43,620 bases of DNA from Bacillota bacterium (GTDB taxonomy: Bacteria > Bacillota > Sulfobacillia > Sulfobacillales > Sulfobacillaceae). Positions within the stretch are counted from its first letter, which is position 1; the number at the start of each line of letters is the position of its first letter. Position numbers and translations under genes: made by a program. The stretch lies in NCBI GenBank assembly GCA_021806205.1, contig JAJZXX010000209.1:1-43620 (forward strand), written 5' to 3'. The notes under the pieces are model-generated. The model worked only from the letters and a program-made list of their open reading frames with translations, ran no database searches and was not told the origin of the DNA. Shown piece after piece: positions 1 to 8,586 of the stretch.

Positions 1-144
1 CGGACGAAACGGTCGATTGATCCTGCATCGCGCATGGTGTATGGCAGCCATCTCTGCTAATTATGAGGGTTGTTGCTACGTCCACCCCAGGATCCTTTTT
101 TCCCTATCTCGTCATGCGTCGGCACTGGGCACTATGAACAGCAA

Positions 145-173
145 TTGCAATGGAGTGCGCCTTATGGTATATT
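145..173 (+). promoter_or_regulatory. Promoter of the tRNA cluster
   Basis: A TTGCAA box (145-150) and a TATATT box (168-173) are separated by 17 nt. TG precedes the -10 box by one base (TGG then TATATT), making it an extended -10 element. It lies 36 nt upstream of the first tRNA and no other promoter is seen before tRNA-Gly, so the four tRNAs are probably one transcript. The first 140 bases of the window hold nothing I can assign, apart from a GATCCTG...CAGGATC pair (19-25 and 88-94) followed by a T run that might end an upstream gene. Confidence 0.6.
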
Positions 174-208
174 CGGATGGCAAAATTGTGGTGTAGGCCG
201 ATGCGTAT

Positions 209-286
209 GGTGGATGTAGCTCAGTTGGTTAGAGCACCAGGTTGTGGCCCTGGGGGTCGGGGGTTCAAGTCCCCTCATTCACCCCA
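209..286 (+). tRNA. tRNA-His (GTG)
   Basis: This is a full cloverleaf. The acceptor stem GTGGATG (210-216) pairs with CATTCAC (276-282). The anticodon stem CCAGG/CCTGG encloses loop TTGTGGC, so the anticodon is GTG at 244-246. A T-arm with GGTTCAAGTCC is present. G209 can serve as the extra G(-1) typical of tRNA-His, facing C283, and CCA is encoded at 284-286. Confidence 0.95.
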
Positions 287-323
287 CTATAGTTTGACCC
301 GGGATACACCGGGGTTTTTCTCT

Positions 324-399
324 GCGCCCGTAGCTCAGTGGATAGAGTGACGGACTTCGAATCCGGAGGTCGTAGGTTCGAATCCTACCGGGCGCACCA
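324..399 (+). tRNA. tRNA-Arg (TCG)
   Basis: The acceptor stem GCGCCCG pairs with CGGGCGC (389-395), A73 is at 396 and CCA is encoded at 397-399. The anticodon loop CTTCGAA gives anticodon TCG, which reads CGA. The T-loop is the standard GGTTCGAATCC. It lies 37 nt after tRNA-His. Confidence 0.94.
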
Positions 400-400
400 G

Positions 401-484
401 GCGAGGGTGATGGAATGGCAGACATGCGAGACTTAGGATCTCGTGCCGCAAGGCGTAAGGGTTCAAGTCCCTTCCCTCGCACCA
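401..484 (+). tRNA. tRNA-Leu (TAG)
   Basis: This is a class II tRNA of 84 nt with a long variable arm. The acceptor stem GCGAGGG pairs with the segment ending CCTCGC, A73 is at 481 and CCA is encoded at 482-484. The anticodon stem CGAGA/TCTCG encloses CTTAGGA, giving anticodon TAG, which reads CTA and other CTN codons. Only one base separates it from tRNA-Arg, so the two must be processed from a common transcript. Confidence 0.94.
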
Positions 485-488
485 TAAT

Positions 489-563
489 GCGGAAGTAGCT
501 CAGTGGTAGAGCATCGCCTTGCCAAGGCGAGGGTCGCGGGTTCAAATCCCGTCTTCCGCTCCA
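489..563 (+). tRNA. tRNA-Gly (GCC)
   Basis: The acceptor stem GCGGAAG (489-495) pairs with CTTCCGC (553-559), T73 is at 560 and CCA is encoded at 561-563. The anticodon stem TCGCC/GGCGA encloses loop TTGCCAA, giving anticodon GCC. It is the last gene of the tRNA cluster. Confidence 0.95.
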
Positions 564-569
564 TTTTTC

Positions 570-598
570 CGAGGCTTTTGGTTGCCTCGCCTTTCTTT
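570..598 (+). terminator. Terminator of the tRNA cluster
   Basis: CGAGGC (570-575) pairs with GCCTCG (584-589) across an 8-nt loop, followed by the pyrimidine-rich CCTTTCTTT. It starts 7 nt after the CCA of tRNA-Gly. Confidence 0.7.
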
Positions 599-601
599 GC
601 G

Positions 602-630
602 TTGGCCGCCTTAATGGCCCATGATATAAT
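602..630 (+). promoter_or_regulatory. Promoter of tig-clpP-clpX
   Basis: TTGGCC (602-607) and a perfect TATAAT (625-630) are 17 nt apart. The start codon of tig follows about 35 nt after the expected start of transcription. clpP and clpX follow closely with no further promoter or terminator visible, so this promoter probably serves all three. Confidence 0.65.
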
Positions 631-669
631 GGGATGATTTTTCTTAAGGATTAGAGGAGGAATTTATGA

Positions 670-1995
670 GTGGACGTGGCGTTGGAACGGCTGCCAAACG
701 CAGTGGCCAAGGTATCGGTCACTATTGAGCCCACCGATGTAAGTCAGGCGGTCGACCTGGCCTTTAAATCCGTGGTGTCTCGCTACAATATCCCTGGGTT
801 TCGCCGGGGCAAGGCGCCTCGAAAGATTTTTGAACGTTATGTAGGGCGTGGCGTGCTGCTTCAAGAGGCTGCCCAACAATTAGTGGACCGTCACTACCAA
901 GAGGCCTTGCGCACCGCGTCGGTTGAGCCGCTGGGTGAGCCGCGTATCAACATTGTCACGTTGGATGAGGACAAGCCGTTTCAATTTGACATCGAAGTGG
1001 AATCAAAGCCAACCATTGATATTGGTTCTTTAGATGACGTGCTTCAGGAACCGTTGGTGATACCCGAGGCGACGGATGAGGATATCCAGCGGGAACTGGA
1101 TACCCTAGCGAAATCACAAGCGCAGCTGGTGCCGGTCGAGGATGACCCGGTCTCAATGGGAGATCACGTCGTCTTGAACTTAAAGGGATACTTGGCGGAT
1201 AATGAGGCGGACGGTGAAGCGGAGCCCGAACCCTTTGTGGAAGACGACGAGTACGCTGTGGAGGTTGGCTCGGGCATGGCGGTCGAGGGATTGGAAAACC
1301 AGTTGATTGGTCTTGTGCGGGGAGAACCCCAAACCATTCTCCTGACCTATCCCGAAAATCATCCAGATGTGGCCTTGAAAGGTCAGAATGTGCGCTTTGA
1401 GGTAACTGTGACGGACATCAAACGGCCTGACATCCCGCTCATTGATGACGATCTGGCGGCGACTTTGGGCTATGACGATGAAGCGGCGCTCAAGGCGGCT
1501 GTGGACAGTCGGGTGAAAGAAGGTGTCAAGGAACAGGCGGAACGCGATCGCCTCGCCAATATTTTGGGTAAGCTGAAGGAGCGCGTGACATTGGATTTGC
1601 CGCCTCAGCTGGTAGTTCGAGCAATTCATAACCAGCTGCAGGAACTTGATAACATGCTGAGACAGATGGGTGCCAATTTGGACGATTACTTGGAGAGCCG
1701 TCAAATGTCTTTTGATCAATTGCATGAGGAAATGCGGCCCCAGGCCGAAGAGCGGGTGAAAGAGGAATTGATTCTGGAAGCGGTGGCCCGCATGGAGAAC
1801 CTCGTGGTGAGTGACGAAGATGTGATTGACAATTTGCGTCCTCTGGCCGAAGCCTATCATGAGACACTGGATGATCTTGTGGCAGCGACGCAAAACCGAG
1901 GCGACTTTGAAGGGCTACGGGGAAGCTTGCTCATTGCTAAGGCTGGAGAATACTTGGCGTCGACGGTACGCGTACGGGACGGCGCTCAAGGGTAA
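670..1995 (+). CDS. tig: Trigger factor, ribosome-bound chaperone and prolyl isomerase
   Basis: Trigger factor binds beside the ribosomal exit tunnel and shields nascent chains. The 441-residue protein has the family's usual length. Its N-terminal ribosome-binding part carries the signature [18 protein letters not shown] near residues 43-60. A central FKBP-like domain spans roughly residues 155-245 ([14 protein letters not shown], then the acidic [18 protein letters not shown]), and a helical C-terminal chaperone domain follows. GTG at 670 is chosen because homologues begin just before a conserved V-x-K-L/L-P-N-A stretch; AGGAGG (655-660) lies 9 nt upstream. An out-of-frame ATG at 666 has a shorter spacing to the same site (see findings). 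First gene of the tig-clpP-clpX operon. Confidence 0.96.
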   Translation: MDVALERLPNAVAKVSVTIEPTDVSQAVDLAFKSVVSRYNIPGFRRGKAPRKIFERYVGRGVLLQEAAQQLVDRHYQEALRTASVEPLGEPRINIVTLDEDKPFQFDIEVESKPTIDIGSLDDVLQEPLVIPEATDEDIQRELDTLAKSQAQLVPVEDDPVSMGDHVVLNLKGYLADNEADGEAEPEPFVEDDEYAVEVGSGMAVEGLENQLIGLVRGEPQTILLTYPENHPDVALKGQNVRFEVTVTDIKRPDIPLIDDDLAATLGYDDEAALKAAVDSRVKEGVKEQAERDRLANILGKLKERVTLDLPPQLVVRAIHNQLQELDNMLRQMGANLDDYLESRQMSFDQLHEEMRPQAEERVKEELILEAVARMENLVVSDEDVIDNLRPLAEAYHETLDDLVAATQNRGDFEGLRGSLLIAKAGEYLASTVRVRDGAQG

Positions 1996-2012
1996 TGGTG
2001 GGAGGAGAACTT

Positions 2013-2627
2013 ATGAGCTATTTGGTGCCCATGGTGATTGAACAAACCAATCGCGGCGAGCGATCGTACGATATTTATTCGCGCCTGCTTAAAGAGCGCA
2101 TCATTTTTCTCGGCAATGGCATTGACGATGATGTGGCTAATCTGGTGGTGGCGCAGTTGCTCTTTTTAGAGAGCGATGATCCGGACCGTGACATCAACGT
2201 ATATATTAATTCTCCAGGTGGTTCGGTGACGGCTGGTATGGCCATCTACGACACGATGCAGCACATTAAGCCAGACGTGTCCACTATTTGTGTGGGACTG
2301 GCCGCGAGCATGGGTGCGGTGTTATTATCGGGGGGCACGGATGGTAAGCGTTACGCGTTGCCCAACGCCCGGATTATGATTCATGAACCGTGGGTCAATC
2401 AAATTGGCGGGAAGATCACCGACTTGGACATCCAGATGAAGGAATTGATTCGCAACCGTGAAGCTTTGGCCCGGATTCTTGGCAAGCACTCCAAGCATTC
2501 GCTGGAACAAATTTTGAAGGAGACCGAACGCGATTATTGGATGACTGCTGATGAGGCGAAGGCATATCATTTAGTGGATGAGGTTTTGGAGCCGCGGGCC
2601 GGTCTTCACCCTTCGGCAGAATCATAA
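2013..2627 (+). CDS. clpP: ATP-dependent Clp protease proteolytic subunit
   Basis: ClpP is the serine peptidase of the ClpXP machine; 14 subunits form a closed chamber fed by ClpX. The Ser-His-Asp triad is visible as S99 in GLAASMGA, H124 in RIMIHEP and D174 in ETERDYW. Length is 204 residues, as expected. ATG 2013 is preferred over the in-frame ATG at 1995 because GGAGGAG (2001-2007) sits 5 nt before it and the protein then begins [12 protein letters not shown], as in homologues. It lies 17 nt after tig. Relative to Bacillus ClpP there appears to be one extra residue between the active-site His and Asp. Confidence 0.97.
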   Translation: MSYLVPMVIEQTNRGERSYDIYSRLLKERIIFLGNGIDDDVANLVVAQLLFLESDDPDRDINVYINSPGGSVTAGMAIYDTMQHIKPDVSTICVGLAASMGAVLLSGGTDGKRYALPNARIMIHEPWVNQIGGKITDLDIQMKELIRNREALARILGKHSKHSLEQILKETERDYWMTADEAKAYHLVDEVLEPRAGLHPSAES

Positions 2628-2666
2628 GGCGGCGGACGTGTCAGAGGCGATAAGGGGGGGCAGACC

Positions 2667-3944
2667 ATGTTTAAGTTCACCGATGAAAAAGGTCAGCTAA
2701 AATGCTCATTCTGCGGCAAGTATCAGGACCAAGTCAAGCGACTTATCGCAGGTCCGGGGGGCGTGTACATTTGCGACGAATGCGTGGAACTCTGCTCCGA
2801 AATCATCGAAGAAGAGCTTAACGACGATGTCGAGTTTGAACTCAAGGACATCCCCAAGCCTGCTGAGATTCGCTCCATCTTGGACCAGTATGTCGTGGGG
2901 CAAGACCGGGCCAAGAAGACCCTGTCGGTGGCGGTTTACAACCACTACAAGCGGATAAACCTCGGCAACAAAGTCGATGATGTGGAGCTGCAAAAGTCCA
3001 ACATTTTGATGTTGGGCCCGACTGGTTCCGGAAAGACCTTGTTAGCCCAGACGCTGGCGAAGATTTTGAACGTGCCCTTCGCGATCGCGGATGCCACCTC
3101 GCTCACGGAAGCCGGCTATGTGGGAGAAGATGTAGAAAACATTCTTCTCAAACTGATTCAGGCGGCCGATTACGATGTAGAAAAAGCCGAGAAGGGGATT
3201 GTCTACATCGACGAGGTTGACAAGATTGCCCGAAAATCTGAGAACCCGTCTATTACCCGGGATGTGTCCGGCGAAGGCGTGCAGCAGGCGCTTTTAAAAA
3301 TTTTAGAAGGCACGGTGGCGTCGGTGCCGCCGCAAGGCGGCCGCAAGCACCCGCATCAGGAGTTCATTCAAATCGATACCACCAACATTCTCTTTATCGT
3401 TGGTGGGGCGTTTGACGGGATTGACAAGATTATCAAAGGCCGCATCGGGAAGAAGGGCCTCGGGTTCAATGCCGAAATCGAGAGCAAAGACGAGGTCAAA
3501 ATCGGTGATATATTAGCCAAGATCATGCCGGACGATCTTTTGCGGTTTGGGTTGATTCCCGAGTTTGTCGGACGTCTGCCCGTCGTCGTGACACTAGATG
3601 CCCTGGATGAGGAAGCCTTAGTGAAGATTCTGACCGAACCCCGCAACGCCCTAGTCAAGCAATATCAGAAGATGTTGCAAATGGACAGCGTGGAGCTCGA
3701 GTTCAAAGACGAGGCGGTCCGTGCGGTTTCGCGGGAAGCCATGCATCGCAATACCGGCGCTCGAGCCTTGCGGGCGATTATCGAAGACATCATGCTGGAC
3801 GTGATGTATGAAATGCCGGGCCGGTCTGACATTGCCAAGTGCATCATAACCCGCGAAGTGGTCGAAAACCATGACGATCCGCTCTTAGTGACAGCTCAGG
3901 GCAATAAGTCCCGGGTGAAAAAACAAAAAGAAGAAACCGCTTAA
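2667..3944 (+). CDS. clpX: ClpX, unfoldase ATPase of ClpXP
   Basis: ClpX unfolds tagged substrates and threads them into ClpP. The N-terminal C4 zinc-binding domain is intact (C13, C16, C36, C39). The AAA+ core has Walker A GPTGSGKT at 117-124, Walker [13 protein letters not shown], and the arginine-containing sensor region with VGRLPVVV. The ClpP-docking IGF-type loop is represented by KGLGF. Length is 425 residues, which is standard. The start is supported by a G-rich site (AAGGGGGG, about 2652-2660) before ATG 2667. It is co-transcribed with clpP, 39 nt downstream, and ends before a hairpin shared with the convergent sulfotransferase gene. Confidence 0.98.
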   Translation: MFKFTDEKGQLKCSFCGKYQDQVKRLIAGPGGVYICDECVELCSEIIEEELNDDVEFELKDIPKPAEIRSILDQYVVGQDRAKKTLSVAVYNHYKRINLGNKVDDVELQKSNILMLGPTGSGKTLLAQTLAKILNVPFAIADATSLTEAGYVGEDVENILLKLIQAADYDVEKAEKGIVYIDEVDKIARKSENPSITRDVSGEGVQQALLKILEGTVASVPPQGGRKHPHQEFIQIDTTNILFIVGGAFDGIDKIIKGRIGKKGLGFNAEIESKDEVKIGDILAKIMPDDLLRFGLIPEFVGRLPVVVTLDALDEEALVKILTEPRNALVKQYQKMLQMDSVELEFKDEAVRAVSREAMHRNTGARALRAIIEDIMLDVMYEMPGRSDIAKCIITREVVENHDDPLLVTAQGNKSRVKKQKEETA

Positions 3945-3962
3945 GAAAGACCCCTAGGCGGG

Positions 3963-3993
3963 CGCCGCGGCACACACGTGACCGCGGCGTTTG
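3963..3993. terminator. Hairpin between convergent clpX and sulfotransferase genes
   Basis: CGCCGCGG (3963-3970) pairs perfectly with CCGCGGCG (3982-3989) across an 11-nt loop. Only TTTG follows, so the U tract is short. Its position between two convergent genes suggests a bidirectional terminator. Confidence 0.55.
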
Positions 3994-3997
3994 CACG

Positions 3998-4855
3998 CTA
4001 CGCCAACCAATGAGACAAATCGCGACCGATAAGGTCGGCGGTTTGCGCAATGTCTTGAGCGAAAAAGCGATTCAGTGTGGCCCGAGTTTCGGAAGACATG
4101 TGGGGTCGGCTTAATAGGGCTTCATCGGCGGAGCCACTTAATTGGGTGGCCAGTCGTTCCGGCAAGAGTCGCTTGATGGCGCGTCCCATCGATTTAATGG
4201 TCCGGAACAGCGTTGTGTGCTGAGGGATGCCCGATGCATTGGTGCGATGGCCTAGATCTGGCTGAAAATCGGGATTGACTCCCAAAAAAGAGAAGATGTC
4301 GCGAAAGACGCGGTCGGGATGTGCGTCCAAATCGTCCTGGAGCAAGAACAGCATTTGCTCTTTGGGAAATCGGGACACATATCGGGGTATTTGGATTCCG
4401 TACCGGCCGACCTCTCGATAGAGCAAAAATGGTGAGGCGTCGGTCAAAGCCCGCTCGGGTTCGGCCGCCAGCGCCTGCTCAAAGGTTTGCAACGGCTCGG
4501 TTTCCAAAAGTCGCTGGAAGGTATACTGGGAAAACGCCCGATCGGCCGGATTTCTTAAGATGGCGATCAGCCGGGCATTTGGGATATGCCGTCCAATGCT
4601 TTCGGGAGCGTCGGGGTGATATAAATACAAGGTCGAGGCTTCGCCCCTGGCGGGGTAGCGGCTCGATCCCTCGAAAAGAGCTTCATACGCCAAAGGATCT
4701 GTAATGGACCCGGGACGCGGCTTGCCCTCGTACGCAAAAAACATGGGTTCTTTAAAGTTGCTCATGAAAACCTCGGGATGTTGCCGTAGACCCCGGTACA
4801 AGTGGGTCGTACCGCTACGGGGCGCCCCAATGATGAGAAAGTTTGGTAGCAACAC
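3998..4855 (-). CDS. PAPS-dependent sulfotransferase domain protein
   Basis: The predicted enzyme transfers the sulfuryl group of PAPS to a hydroxyl or amine of an unidentified acceptor. The 5'-phosphosulfate loop is GAPRSGTTH (10-18). The 3'-phosphate-binding segment is RNPADRAFSQY (101-111), with the invariant Arg and Ser. KEP at 35-37 and GEAST near 71 are also typical of the bacterial heparan-sulfotransferase-like family. The 285 residues have no signal peptide or membrane segment, so it is cytoplasmic. Two starts compete: GTG at 4855 lies 3 nt from AGGAGG, and TTG at 4852 lies 6 nt away. It is divergent from the gene making PAPS, which strongly suggests a functional pair. The acceptor cannot be told from sequence. 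Confidence 0.88.
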   Translation of the reverse strand: MLLPNFLIIGAPRSGTTHLYRGLRQHPEVFMSNFKEPMFFAYEGKPRPGSITDPLAYEALFEGSSRYPARGEASTLYLYHPDAPESIGRHIPNARLIAILRNPADRAFSQYTFQRLLETEPLQTFEQALAAEPERALTDASPFLLYREVGRYGIQIPRYVSRFPKEQMLFLLQDDLDAHPDRVFRDIFSFLGVNPDFQPDLGHRTNASGIPQHTTLFRTIKSMGRAIKRLLPERLATQLSGSADEALLSRPHMSSETRATLNRFFAQDIAQTADLIGRDLSHWLA

Positions 4856-4940
4856 TGACCTCCTAACAGTGAACCGGACTCAAGCCAGACTCTTGTCATG
4901 GTACCAGTTTTTCGTCGGATACGCTGAACACACACTTAAG

Positions 4941-4959
4941 TTGACCAAAATTTGGCCAA
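4941..4959. promoter_or_regulatory. Imperfect 19-bp palindrome in the sulfotransferase/sat divergent spacer
   Basis: TTGACCAAAATTTGGCCAA matches its own reverse complement at all but one symmetric pair and the centre (TTGRCCAAA-N-TTTGGYCAA). It lies 86 nt upstream of the sulfotransferase start and 56 nt upstream of sat, a suitable place for an operator controlling both genes. No regulator gene is adjacent. A possible -10 (TATAGT, 4982-4987) is present for sat, but I see no good -35. Confidence 0.45.
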
Positions 4960-5014
4960 GCCATCAAGCAATACGGTAGGCTATAGTACTAGAAGTGATT
5001 AAAGGAGTGGGCTC

Positions 5015-6703
5015 GTGAACGAACATGTGTGGACACTGAATGAACGGCAGCGGTGCGATTTGGATTTGATTCTTACCGGCGCATATGCGCCCTTAACGGG
5101 GTTTCTCACTACGGTCGACTATATCTCGGTCCGAGACTCTATGACCCTGACCACCGGTGAACTGTGGCCTATTCCCATCGTCCTGGATGTGACCGAGGAA
5201 TTCCAAGCTTCATTGGTTGAGGGCGATATGGTGACTTTGACCCGGGAGGATCGGACTCCGCTCGCCTTATTAAAAGTGAAAGATGTCTATCACGTGGATC
5301 TGGATGTGGAGGCGCTTCACGTGTATGGGACGACGGACCGACGGCATGAGGGCGTAAGAGCGTTGTACCAGCGTCAGCCTTGGTGTGTGGGTGGACCGAT
5401 CGAACCGGTGGATCAAGCCCAGTTGGAGTTGGCCCGTCGGGTCGATTTTCTGCCGCTGTACAGCACGCCGGCTGAATTAAAAGAGCGTTTTCGGCGGCTC
5501 AATCAACCAGTGGTGGCGTTTCACACCCGTAATGCGATGCATGGCGGGCACTATTCCTTGACCGAAAAAGCCCGTGAAGAAATTGGCGGGCACCTTTTGC
5601 TACATCCAACGACGGGCCCCACTAAGCCGGGGGATTTGCCGCCTTCGGTGCGTTTAAAAGCGATTTGGGCCTTAACCCAAAGCTATCCGTTGGCGCGGGA
5701 TGGTTCTCCCAGTGTCACCTTGGCTACCTTGCCGCTGGCCATGCGCATGGCGGGGCCGCGGGAGGCTCTGTGGCATGCCTTGATCCGACAAAACTTTGGG
5801 GTGAACTATTTTATTATTGGGCGAGCGCCTGCCGACCCGGGCCGGAACCCCGGGCGGCCGGACGGTTTTTGGTATCCCCCGTTTGAGGCGCAAGAACTCA
5901 TTCAGCGGGTGGCACCCAAAATGACGATTCAGCCGATCACTTTTCCCGAATATGCTTGGGACCCGAGATCGAGCCACTATGTACCGGTGACGGAGAAGAC
6001 CAAAGGCCAGGTCATGCAGTTATCGGGCACGCGTGTGCGCCAGATGTTGCAAGAGGGTGAGGCACTGCCCCAATGGTATGCCCCCGAACCGGTTCGGGAT
6101 GTGCTGCGTCACGCATATTCGGCTTCCGGGCGCGGAGCGGTCATTTTTCTGACGGGGTTGCCAGCCTCGGGAAAGAGCACCCTGGCCAATGCGCTCCACA
6201 ACTTGTTAACGTTGCGGACGGATCGCCAAGTTACCTTGCTGGATGGAGACGTCATTCGCCGCCATCTCTCCAGGGGTTTGGGATTTAGTGAAAAGGACCG
6301 TATTGAGAACATCACCCGGGTGGGGTTCGTGTCTAATCTGATTGTGCGTCATGGCGGGCTGGTGGTCGTGGCGATGGTTGCGCCCGTTCAAGAAGGACGG
6401 CGCCTCTTTCGGCAAAGTGTGGAACCGTGGGGAGATTTTTTGGAGATTTATGTGGCGACTCCGCTCATGGAGTGTGAACGACGTGATCCAAAAGGTCTAT
6501 ATCGTCAAGCCCGAGAGGGACAAATTGCTGATATGACCGGCATACAGTCTCCCTACGAGGTGCCTGAAAACCCTGATTTAACCCTGGTATCGGGTCGGCA
6601 GAGCTTTAAACAGGACTTGGATAGTCTAGTGCAGTTTCTGGAGCGGCAGGGCGTGATCGACGAACTGGAGCCAAGTGTGTTGTCCCGCGTCAATTCCTCC
6701 TAA
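5015..6703 (+). CDS. Bifunctional sulfate adenylyltransferase / APS kinase
   Basis: This fusion would convert sulfate to APS (ATP sulfurylase) and then to PAPS (APS kinase). Residues 1-360 form the sulfurylase: a PUA-like N-terminal part, then the nucleotide-binding HTRN (170-173) with HGGH (176-179), and LSGTRVRQML near 336-345. Residues 373-562 are the APS kinase: P-loop GLPASGKST (381-389), LLDGDVIRRHLSRGLGFS, and DMTGIQSPYEVPENPDL near the end. GTG 5015 follows AAAGGAG by 7-8 nt. The loop that usually reads GRDHAG is GRAPADPG here (269-276), so the sulfurylase active site is somewhat unusual. Fusions of this order are known in Aquifex and other thermophiles. It is divergent from the sulfotransferase and so likely feeds sulfation rather than cysteine synthesis; no sulfate-reduction genes are nearby. 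Confidence 0.92.
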   Translation: MNEHVWTLNERQRCDLDLILTGAYAPLTGFLTTVDYISVRDSMTLTTGELWPIPIVLDVTEEFQASLVEGDMVTLTREDRTPLALLKVKDVYHVDLDVEALHVYGTTDRRHEGVRALYQRQPWCVGGPIEPVDQAQLELARRVDFLPLYSTPAELKERFRRLNQPVVAFHTRNAMHGGHYSLTEKAREEIGGHLLLHPTTGPTKPGDLPPSVRLKAIWALTQSYPLARDGSPSVTLATLPLAMRMAGPREALWHALIRQNFGVNYFIIGRAPADPGRNPGRPDGFWYPPFEAQELIQRVAPKMTIQPITFPEYAWDPRSSHYVPVTEKTKGQVMQLSGTRVRQMLQEGEALPQWYAPEPVRDVLRHAYSASGRGAVIFLTGLPASGKSTLANALHNLLTLRTDRQVTLLDGDVIRRHLSRGLGFSEKDRIENITRVGFVSNLIVRHGGLVVVAMVAPVQEGRRLFRQSVEPWGDFLEIYVATPLMECERRDPKGLYRQAREGQIADMTGIQSPYEVPENPDLTLVSGRQSFKQDLDSLVQFLERQGVIDELEPSVLSRVNSS

Positions 6704-6716
6704 TCATCGCTTCGCC

Positions 6717-6752
6717 CAAAAGAGGCCGGCGCGCGTGCATCGGTCTTTTTTA
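6717..6752 (+). terminator. Terminator after the sulfurylase/kinase gene
   Basis: AAAAGA-(GG)-CCG pairs with CGG-TCTTTT with a two-base bulge, ending in a T-rich TCTTTTTT. It begins 14 nt after the stop codon. Confidence 0.5.
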
Positions 6753-6770
6753 GGTGCGTCTAAAATTGGG

Positions 6771-6776
6771 TATAAT
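6771..6776 (+). promoter_or_regulatory. Possible -10 box for lonB
   Basis: A perfect TATAAT lies 110 nt upstream of the lonB start and just past the preceding terminator. The matching -35 region (TTTTTAG, about 6747-6753) is poor. The roughly 100-nt stretch between this box and lonB shows no clear structure. Confidence 0.4.
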
Positions 6777-6886
6777 TTCCATATGAAGCGCGGCTGATGT
6801 GGTTGGGGCGCCATCATTTGGTGCTTTAGCACAGGACGAATTGGCCACACTACGGGTATATTGCGCGTCGAGGGAGGAGGGAAAGC

Positions 6887-8578
6887 GTGAACTTTCAAAC
6901 CATCGTGGCCGTTGTCCAGTTTTTCTTAGTGGTCGTCATTGGGCTCTACTTTTGGAATGCGCTTAAATCTCAGCAGGGCGCCAAAGTGGCGGTGGAACGC
7001 GAGTCAAAAAAAGAAATCGACAAACTCCGTCGGTTGCGAGCGATTCGGCTCTCGGAACCGCTCTCGGAATGTACGCGGCCGTCCACTTTTCAGGAGATTG
7101 TCGGCCAGACGGACGGTGTCAAGTCCCTAAAGGCGGCCTTGTGTGGCCCTAATCCACAACATGTCATTATCTATGGGCCGCCCGGTGTCGGCAAGACCGC
7201 GGCTGCGCGTCTGGTCCTAGAAGAAGCCAAGAAAATGGCTTGGTCTCCATTCCGCGCTGACGCCAAATTTGTCGAGCTGGACGCGACTACGGCCCGATTT
7301 GATGAACGGGGTATTGCAGATCCGCTGATTGGTTCCGTACACGACCCCATTTACCAAGGAGCTGGTCCGATGGGCCTGGCCGGAATACCGCAACCGAAGC
7401 CGGGAGCCGTGACCAAGGCGCATGGTGGGATCCTGTTTATCGATGAAATCGGTGAATTGCATCCCATTCAGATGAACAAGCTTTTGAAAGTGCTCGAGGA
7501 TCGCAAGGTCTATCTCGAGTCGGCCTATTACAACTCTGAGGATCAAAACGTGCCGCTGCACATCCAAGACATTTTTGAAAACGGACTGCCTGCGGACTTT
7601 CGGCTGGTCGGCGCGACGACCCGGCAGCCTCAGGATATACCGCCTGCCATTCGTTCGCGGTGTCTGGAGATTTACTTTCGCTCGCTTTTGCCGGATGAAG
7701 TCCATGCCATTGCGGCCAATGCGGCGCGGCGGATGGACGTCGGCATCGAGTCCGGCGCTTTGGAGGTGGTGCGGCGTTACGCCACCAACGGCCGGGAAGC
7801 GGTTAACATGATTCAGATTGCCGCAGGGGTGGCCATGACGGAAGCACGCGACGCGGTAACGCGCGGCGATGTGGAGTGGGTGGTTAATTCCGGCCAGTAC
7901 AATCCGCGTCCCGAGAAAAAGGTGGAAGAGCATCCTCACGTGGGGATGGTTAATGGTTTGGCGGTCTACGGACCGAACTTGGGTACGGTGTTGGAGGTGG
8001 AGGCGGCGGCTCACCCGGTCCCACCTAGTACGGGCCATCTCTTCGTTACTGGCATCGTGGACGAAGAGGAGATGGGCAGTCATGGCCGCACTATCCGCCG
8101 GAAGTCTATGGCCAAAAGTTCCATTGAAAACGTGGTCACAGTGTTGACCAATGTGCTGGACCTTCACACCGAAGATTATGATCTGCATGTGAATTTTCCG
8201 GGAGGAGTGCCTTTAGATGGGCCATCGGCAGGCATTGCGGTGGCGACGGCCGTCTATTCGGCCATCACCAAAAAACCCGTGGACAATCGCTTGGCGATGA
8301 CGGGGGAGCTTTCCATTCGGGGTCAGGTGCGCCCCGTTGGCGGCGTGGTGGCCAAGGTGGAGGCGGCATTGGAGGCGGGCTGTCAGCGCGTCTTGATTCC
8401 CCGCGATAATTGGCAAGAGGTCTTTCGCACCCTGGCCGTGGAAGTTATCGCCGTAGACTACTTGCGTGACGTGATCAAAGAGGCTATGGTAGCGCCAGAA
8501 AAAACCGAACCGGGTGCCCGCCCAGTCCTGGACACCGATCTGTTGACGGCCAGTCCGGGGCCATCTCCGGGACGTTAA
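6887..8578 (+). CDS. lonB: LonB, membrane-anchored ATP-dependent protease
   Basis: LonB is the short Lon-family protease that in Bacillus acts in the forespore. Residues 5-24 form one membrane helix (IVAVVQFFLVVVIGLYFW), followed by a charged linker. The AAA+ module has Walker [10 protein letters not shown] (96-104) and Walker B GILFIDEIGELH. The C-terminal Lon protease domain has the Ser-Lys dyad S447 (GPSAG) and K490 (GGVVAKVEAA), 43 residues apart as in other Lons. Length is 563 residues, close to the Bacillus protein. GTG 6887 follows GGAGGAGGG by about 5 nt. The position upstream of lonA is conserved in Bacilli, but clpX and lonB are here separated by the sulfation genes. Confidence 0.95.
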   Translation: MNFQTIVAVVQFFLVVVIGLYFWNALKSQQGAKVAVERESKKEIDKLRRLRAIRLSEPLSECTRPSTFQEIVGQTDGVKSLKAALCGPNPQHVIIYGPPGVGKTAAARLVLEEAKKMAWSPFRADAKFVELDATTARFDERGIADPLIGSVHDPIYQGAGPMGLAGIPQPKPGAVTKAHGGILFIDEIGELHPIQMNKLLKVLEDRKVYLESAYYNSEDQNVPLHIQDIFENGLPADFRLVGATTRQPQDIPPAIRSRCLEIYFRSLLPDEVHAIAANAARRMDVGIESGALEVVRRYATNGREAVNMIQIAAGVAMTEARDAVTRGDVEWVVNSGQYNPRPEKKVEEHPHVGMVNGLAVYGPNLGTVLEVEAAAHPVPPSTGHLFVTGIVDEEEMGSHGRTIRRKSMAKSSIENVVTVLTNVLDLHTEDYDLHVNFPGGVPLDGPSAGIAVATAVYSAITKKPVDNRLAMTGELSIRGQVRPVGGVVAKVEAALEAGCQRVLIPRDNWQEVFRTLAVEVIAVDYLRDVIKEAMVAPEKTEPGARPVLDTDLLTASPGPSPGR

Positions 8579-8586
8579 CGATTAGC

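Noticed and set aside
279-545. Open minus-strand frame of 88 codons across the tRNA cluster.
   Set aside because: It is read through three tRNA genes, so the open frame reflects tRNA sequence, not a protein.
1180-1893. Long minus-strand open frame of 237 codons inside tig.
   Set aside because: Antisense shadow of a well-conserved gene, rich in His/Gln/Ile/Leu, with no recognisable domain or ribosome binding site.
7217-8188. Minus-strand open frame of 323 codons inside lonB.
   Set aside because: Shadow of lonB; no protein-like pattern and no start signal.
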